In this document: in pieces, positions 59,450-64,000 of the stretch
Layout: each line of letters begins with the position of its first letter
Position numbering within the stretch: position 1 is the first letter of the stretch
DNA from: Aculops lycopersici
Lineage: Eukaryota; Arthropoda; Arachnida; Trombidiformes; Eriophyidae
DNA: 64,000 nucleotides
Assembly (NCBI GenBank): GCA_015350385.1
Contig: WNKI01000004.1
Span: 337,686-401,685, forward strand
Reading direction: 5' to 3'
The notes under the pieces: model-generated
What the model was told of the DNA's origin: nothing
Database searches by the model: none
Seen by the model: only the letters and a program-made list of their open reading frames with translations
Made by a program: the position numbers and the translations under genes

Positions 59450-59935
59450 GTTAACTTTAGGTCTTTAGTAGAAGAAGGATGAGAAGAAGAACAAAGCGGA
59501 TTGGATTGATGACTTCCATGAGCCTAAATCGAATACTGATACATTTCAAAAATTCGGTGAGACCAACCATCACCAAAGCACCAACAATGGATATCTTGTA
59601 AAAACCACTCGAGGGCAGTAAAGTAGTTTTCGACTACTGGAGACCTGTATGAGGGAAAGCACACGTCGCCTCAATCAACTTGTACAAACAAGAGGTCATC
59701 ATCCATTGTTTGATAATGATAATATTTACGCGAACATGTTTGTCTTCCAATGTTATCTATTTCATTAGTGTTAGATGACTTGACTCGGTCTGGATAAATA
59801 CGATAATTACTGAACGTTGTCAACTAGCCGACGTCATTCTATGTCTGTGGACGTTCTCGGCCTCGGCTAGGTGTGAATAGATGATAACCCGACTTTTGTC
59901 TTCCTACTTTATTTGATAGCCAGTGTGATTTTAGC
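59450..59935. other. Intergenic, SEC61 beta 3' region
   Basis: No gene or clear poly(A) hexamer recognised. Confidence 0.5.
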
Positions 59936-61090
59936 ATGATAGAAATAATCCTTTGGATACTAGGCATTCGAAAATTCTTGTATCATTTTTTCATTCCATT
60001 TACCGTGTTTCTCTTGATTGCATGCTATAAGGCTTACAACTTCCTCTTCAAATCTTCAGGCCGCCGTTGTAGATCAATTGTAACTCAAGTGCCAACTAGT
60101 ACGCTTGTAAGAGCCAAGTTCAATAGAATCATGTCTTCGGCTTCAAGACACTACCAAAATAGATGGACGGTTGTGTTACCGTCATCGGGCGCAAAGCCAA
60201 AGTCATCCTCGCCGACTGCACTAGCCGTAAGTTTGGCCATCTTGGCGTTCGCGTCTGTCTTAGTCAATCAAGTTGAGTGTGCAGAACAGGTGAGTTATAG
60301 AGGTACAATGATAAAAACTAGAGATGAATTATAAGTTACGTGAATCTAACAATCGACAAACAAAATCATTCAGGATGCCGCACTACTGAGGCCACTTGTT
60401 AGTCTATCCAAGAGTTTCATCAACACCATCACCATGGGCGAGCCTCTATCGATTGACTTTGGGGTCGCCGAAGTTGCTAAAAACTTCGCCTCATTTACGT
60501 GGCGTACCGGGTGGCCAGTTACTATGCCAAGTGGATTCATTGAGAAGTCCCAAAATTTCTACAATAGAATCACGAAACGTGCAGCGGATACGGATGTGAC
60601 CAATGTCCAGCGCAAGACACTAGCTGCTTTAAAGGTTGATCTGGATAACATTGTCGACGCTATTGAAGATCAAGTTCGCCAAAGTCCAGATGGATTGTAC
60701 ACAAACTACTTGGACACGAAAGTAAATGGAGTCCCACTAGAGGATGCTTGCACCAATATAGCTGTCCAACTCAAGGCCTATGGAGTCGATCTAACCAACT
60801 ATAGGAACATTGCCAGTATGGTTCTAGGAGTTCCAGTTATGCCAACTGTTGCTTCTGGTGTCATGTCCGTAGCAGATCTAGGCTCAGCAGTTACAGGTAA
60901 GGCTGTGAACTCGGTCAGTTCCCTCGGCGGAACCGCCTTTAACTCCATGAATGCCTTTGGGGGCGAAGCTCTAAACTCTCTAGGGACAATTGCAAACAGA
61001 ACCCCATTGGGTTACATGCCTGGACTAGGACTTCTCAACCGACAACAACCACAACCGGTGTCTATGCAACAAGAACAGGTGTTTGCATGA
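59936..61090 (+). CDS. Unrecognised two-exon secreted or membrane protein
   Basis: Exon 1 ends at 60289 (CAG|GTGAGT) and exon 2 begins at 60374 after TTCAG; the 84-bp intron contains a stop in the exon 1 frame, which supports splicing. From ATG 60131 the product is 291 residues with a hydrophobic stretch ('TALAVSLAILAFASVLVNQV') then 'ECAEQ', a likely leader. From ATG 59936 it is 356 residues with an extra hydrophobic N-terminus. The mature part is helical ('LKVDLDNIVDAIEDQVRQSP'), has one Cys and ends in a Gly/Asn/Ser-rich region with repeated 'NSLGG/NSMNAFGGEALNSLG' units and a Gln-rich tail. I know no family match. Confidence 0.65.
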
Positions 61091-61136
61091 ACAGATTATA
61101 TGCATTCTACATTGATTATACCGACGATATAATTGA

Positions 61137-62069
61137 TCATCTGGAAAATATTTGACTAACTGTGTCCATTTGATGCAGACACAAGAACTCTTGGTGTCGT
61201 GTATTTGTTCCTAGGTTTGCTATAAGTCCCTTGTTGAAGCTACTCAAACTAGGTAGCGAGTCAATCACATGTTCAACGGCATCCCAACTTTGTTTCTCAG
61301 TATTGACTTGATGAGCTCGAGTAAGAATATGTTCCTCGATCTTTTCCGTTATCTTCGTGTTGCATATCTCGCAATGGACATTGTGTCGTCGCTTTACACC
61401 TCGATGAAGGAAATTGTTATTAGGATTTGTGTTGGTATTGTTGTTAGCGATGGCGCCGTTGTTTGGTCTATGGCTACTGGCTGTGTTGTTGTAGATGTTG
61501 TAATTATTATTGTAGTTATTGGTACCTGTTACTAAGCTTACTTGAGGACTCATTGGAGTTAGACTTATGTTACTATTGTCACCAGTGAATTGATTGAAGA
61601 AGGACTTTCCTATGGGCAGTTTAACATAACCACGCTTGTCTACTTGAATTTTGACCTCAGGCCAGTGAGCAAACTCTTTCACCGTGGGGGCAAACTTATA
61701 GTTAACATCTTCAAATTTTTGAAACGGAGGCCTCAAGTTCTTGATGGCAGCTTTGGTTTCGACGTCCTCGTCGCTACTTGATTGAGAGTTGATATACTTG
61801 GAGCAGAATGAAATTAGGTTCTGCAAGCTCATAATACTGACATGGATCTCTCGAGCTCTTCGAAGCTGGTCATCGCTACCAAGTGGAGGCCACTCATGTT
61901 GAGGAACATCCGTTAGTACATAGGAGATGGCACTGTTCAAAAACTGCTCCACTTGACCGCCAAAGAGTCGAATTATCTCGGCAGCCTGTCCAGCTCTGTC
62001 CGACCTCTTACAATATAGAAAAAATTTCTTATTCTGGAAGAACTTCTTATCCCCAACTGTGGAATTCAT
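61137..62069 (-). CDS. DBF4-type regulatory subunit of CDC7 kinase
   Basis: 310 residues, one exon. The N-terminal BRCT-like motif N is seen ('FFLYCKRSDRAGQAAEIIRL', then 'YVLTDVPQHEWPP'). Motif M follows at about 110-150 ('LRPPFQKFEDVNYKFAPT'), and the motif C zinc finger is at about 232-254 ('CEICNTKITEKIEEHILTRA' plus a final His: C-x2-C-x12-H-x5-H). DBF4 activates CDC7 to phosphorylate MCM at replication origins. Shorter than human DBF4 (674), lacking the long C-terminal region, but all three motifs are present. The Rpp38-like copy 2 ends 114 bp upstream. Confidence 0.9.
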   Translation of the reverse strand: MNSTVGDKKFFQNKKFFLYCKRSDRAGQAAEIIRLFGGQVEQFLNSAISYVLTDVPQHEWPPLGSDDQLRRAREIHVSIMSLQNLISFCSKYINSQSSSDEDVETKAAIKNLRPPFQKFEDVNYKFAPTVKEFAHWPEVKIQVDKRGYVKLPIGKSFFNQFTGDNSNISLTPMSPQVSLVTGTNNYNNNYNIYNNTASSHRPNNGAIANNNTNTNPNNNFLHRGVKRRHNVHCEICNTKITEKIEEHILTRAHQVNTEKQSWDAVEHVIDSLPSLSSFNKGLIANLGTNTRHQEFLCLHQMDTVSQIFSR

Positions 62070-62070
62070 A

Positions 62071-62076
62071 TTTATT
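62071..62076 (-). promoter_or_regulatory. Possible poly(A) signal of Rpp38-like copy 2
   Basis: AATAAA on the minus strand, directly before the DBF4 ATG and 108 bp after the Rpp38-like stop. It lies outside the duplicated segment. Confidence 0.45.
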
Positions 62077-62142
62077 TGTATAAATTATTTGAGTTGCCAT
62101 GTTTTTGACTGACTGCAGCCTCGTTGCCAGTGGTTATACAAC

Positions 62143-62928
62143 ATTGAATTATTATGGTAACGAATAATAAACACATGCGCAGACTAAGTTTTCACTTTCT
62201 CGGCTTCAGGCTTGATTTCGGATTCAACTAGTGATCCCTTCAGCTTTTTAACTCGGGATTTGCCCGATGAGGGAACTTTCTCTGATACAGGTAATTTATA
62301 TTCTATTTCTGGTCTTTTCGGTTCGGATGACGATTGCAATAAACTAGATATCCTCTCAGATATATCACTGAACTCAAGGTCCCTTTCTTGTTGTTGTTGA
62401 CATTCAATAAAACTCACGACTAGAAGGCTTTTTAGATTGAGATCCTTGGCGATGCGCTGCAAACCATGCGCCTTGATGATTGGAATACCCAGCTGATTTG
62501 AGAATTCAAGCAAGTATTTCGTGAGATGTAGCGCTGCAAGATCGTCGTAAATGACTGCCTTTGTTCTCTTGTGTTTGAGATATCTTAGAGTTGCCGATAG
62601 ACCGATGACCAACTTTAAAGTGATATCTTGACCAAACCAATTTGTTGCAATATGCGAGTGTTTGCTCTTGAGAAATTCAATAATCACTTGATTATCCTGA
62701 TCTGTTGCTTCTTTACATGGTTTCGTCAATGGGCCTCGATAGAATAATCGACACTTGTCCTGTTTAGCTTTATTAGCTTTGGCCATAATATTTAGTTAGC
62801 TAAATAAAAAGTGTAAACAAAACAGCTTACAAGAGTCTCAAGCTCACTCGCTTGTTCACTTTCCGAACCACGTGAGCCTGCTTGCAGATCGGACGCGCGT
62901 TGAATTTTTTCACCAAGTGAAAGGCAGG
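62143..62928 (-). repeat. Segmental duplication, copy 2
   Basis: Partner of 48306-49091 at 13,837 bp offset, same orientation, no indels. Breakpoints: unrelated sequence before about 62143 and after 62928. Confidence 0.9.
62184..62786 (-). CDS. Rpp38-like (L7Ae-fold) protein, copy 2
   Basis: 200 residues, identical to copy 1 except two changes near the C-terminus (Arg to Gly and Ile to Glu in the 'KRSLVISEI' segment). The L7Ae-like core is unchanged. Four nucleotide differences fall in the coding region, all in the last 25 codons or so. The first 142 bp of 5' flank are shared with copy 1, so the core promoter may be duplicated too. It is followed 114 bp later by DBF4 on the same strand. Either copy could be the original; copy 1 sits in the tighter gene chain. 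Confidence 0.75.
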   Translation of the reverse strand: MAKANKAKQDKCRLFYRGPLTKPCKEATDQDNQVIIEFLKSKHSHIATNWFGQDITLKLVIGLSATLRYLKHKRTKAVIYDDLAALHLTKYLLEFSNQLGIPIIKAHGLQRIAKDLNLKSLLVVSFIECQQQQERDLEFSDISERISSLLQSSSEPKRPEIEYKLPVSEKVPSSGKSRVKKLKGSLVESEIKPEAEKVKT

Positions 62929-63759
62929 CCGGGCCCACATTGAGCAAAGGCGCCTCAAAGTCTGAGGCTATGCTGCACATATAAACACTCAAGCTTGCGA
63001 GTTCAATCGTCTTGTGCACGCTAACCCTCTGTAATACAAAAGTAGTTTCGGCTCAAACGGCAAGCTAGCTTGCCAGTGATGGCACCTGGGACCTAGGCTC
63101 TCGCAAGCTGCGAACCCCAACTGTTCAACTGAAGCTAAGCGTTGTGTGAATGTAGCTCACATCCTTGCGCCAGGCATGAAATTAGTCTCTAGCTAGAGGC
63201 AAAACGCGCCAATATTTTTGTCGTCAAAAAGCTGTGGTCTTCTAGTTTTGATGCGTCCGGTGGACGTTACGAGATTTAGAAGTCCAAGTTTCAGTGAATA
63301 AATGGGTAGTTTCTGGCACTAGCAATTGATAGAATCAATTTTTACAAGATTCAATGCTAAATAAACAAGAAAATAATAATAATAATAAAAGCTCTAGCAA
63401 CAACAGCAACCACCGCACTTGATAACAATGGCAACTACAACTACACGACCAAAACAGCCACCAAATTAGAAGCCTCCAAGTCTTGGCCGCATTAACCACA
63501 GCCCTGGCTATTACTATTGAGACTAAAACAACTACCGCTTATCGATCATCCGCCAAGCTCATGGCTGCAGCCAATCAAACATCTCTCTTTTGCTGGCCAA
63601 TTGAAACTTTTTGAAGCTGCCAAGTCAACAGACAGATAACAGACAAGCAAACTATTGTCAGTTCTAATCAAAACCGTGGCTTGGACATATGAAATGCAAA
63701 ACTATCAAGTCCCCGCCTAGTTATAGAAGATTGAATTAAAACTAAAATTAAAACCAGTC
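62929..63759. other. Intergenic, no supported gene
   Basis: Beyond the duplication breakpoint. AT-rich from 63340 on, with an AAT run near 63373-63389 and CAACAGCAACCACC-type sequence near 63400. It is the shared upstream region of Rpp38-like copy 2 and the FGGY kinase. Confidence 0.55.
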
Positions 63760-64000
63760 ATGAATGTAATTGGAGTTGACGTTGGGACCACCAGTGTTCG
63801 GTTGGCAATTATTTCGTTCCTAGGGGACCAATTTCAGGAGGCTAGTGTCGTGGCCAGTTGCAAACGAGATATAAACCTCACTCAAGATGGAGTTAGATTT
63901 GAGCAAAACTCGATGGAGATTTGGGATGCAATTTGCAGTTGCAGTCGAGAATGTTTGAAGAAGTCGGAGGCTGTTATATCACGCGAGCCAATTGCAAGTA
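63760..64000 (+). CDS. FGGY-family carbohydrate kinase, 5' end only
   Basis: Starts at ATG 63760 and runs off the window after 80 codons. The first residues 'MNVIGVDVGTTSVRLAII' are the phosphate-1 loop of the FGGY/ASKHA fold, and 'FEQNSMEIWDAICSC' fits the YEQ-x3-DIW helix typical of FGGY-type pentulose kinases. Likely an FGGY-domain sugar kinase; glycerol kinase or xylulokinase relatives are not excluded with this little sequence. Confidence 0.85.
   Translation, partial: MNVIGVDVGTTSVRLAIISFLGDQFQEASVVASCKRDINLTQDGVRFEQNSMEIWDAICSCSRECLKKSEAVISREPIAS

Overview
The window is invertebrate animal nuclear DNA. The support for this is canonical GT-AG introns, AATAAA signals, animal-specific gene families (DIP/Lachesin-type Ig adhesion protein, PACSIN, FCHo, SGK, USP22/Nonstop, MARCH) and a pair of seven-helix gustatory-receptor-like genes, which point to an arthropod. 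Compact, mostly intronless genes and unusually long receptor proteins would fit a chelicerate such as a mite, but that is inference; nothing here fixes the species.

Layout. 0.7-13.4 kb (+): a six-exon Ig-superfamily cell-surface gene with a 7.9 kb first intron; its tail meets an SGK-type kinase gene (-, 13.9-15.0). 15.8-19.6 kb (-): a MARCH-type membrane E3 ligase directly downstream of a USP22/Nonstop deubiquitinase. 20.8-21.4 kb (+): mitochondrial ATPase inhibitor IF1, whose intron is stop-free and a multiple of three. 23.2-24.0 kb (+): a secreted 8-cysteine mucin-like protein, convergent with a 1998-residue single-pass membrane protein of unknown function (-, 24.3-30.3). 32.1-36.6 kb (-): a broken and an intact gustatory-receptor-like gene in tandem. 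37.2-44.2 kb: a short Ecdysoneless-like gene (+), an SZRD1/SUZ-domain gene (-), PACSIN (+) and an FCHo mu-homology protein without F-BAR (-). 45.4-48.9 kb (-): a tight chain Rpp38-like -> HflX/GTPBP6 GTPase -> carbonic-anhydrase-related protein, with gaps of 85 and 121 bp.

49.1-59.1 kb is an island of nested and broken mobile elements: copia integrase and reverse transcriptase pieces on opposite strands, a Tc1-like fragment joined to the integrase, LTR-like ends, a 736-bp inverted-repeat transposon with a perfect 8-bp target duplication inside the reverse transcriptase, an envelope-like remnant, and a CENP-B/pogo-type transposase gene that carries an apparent signal peptide. After the island come SEC61 beta (+), an unrecognised two-exon secreted or membrane gene (+), DBF4 (-), and a second, about 99% identical copy of the Rpp38-like gene lying 13,837 bp from the first. 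The window ends inside an FGGY-family sugar kinase (+).

The genes do not form one pathway. Most are housekeeping (SAGA deubiquitination, RNase P/MRP, mitochondrial ribosome GTPase, ER translocon, replication-origin kinase), with two endocytosis genes (PACSIN, FCHo) tail to tail. The most unusual observations are the Ig2 domain split by about 245 residues with two furin-like sites and no Ig3, the in-frame IF1 intron, the inactive-looking carbonic anhydrase, the F-BAR-less FCHo, the Rpp38 duplication and the transposase with a secretory leader.
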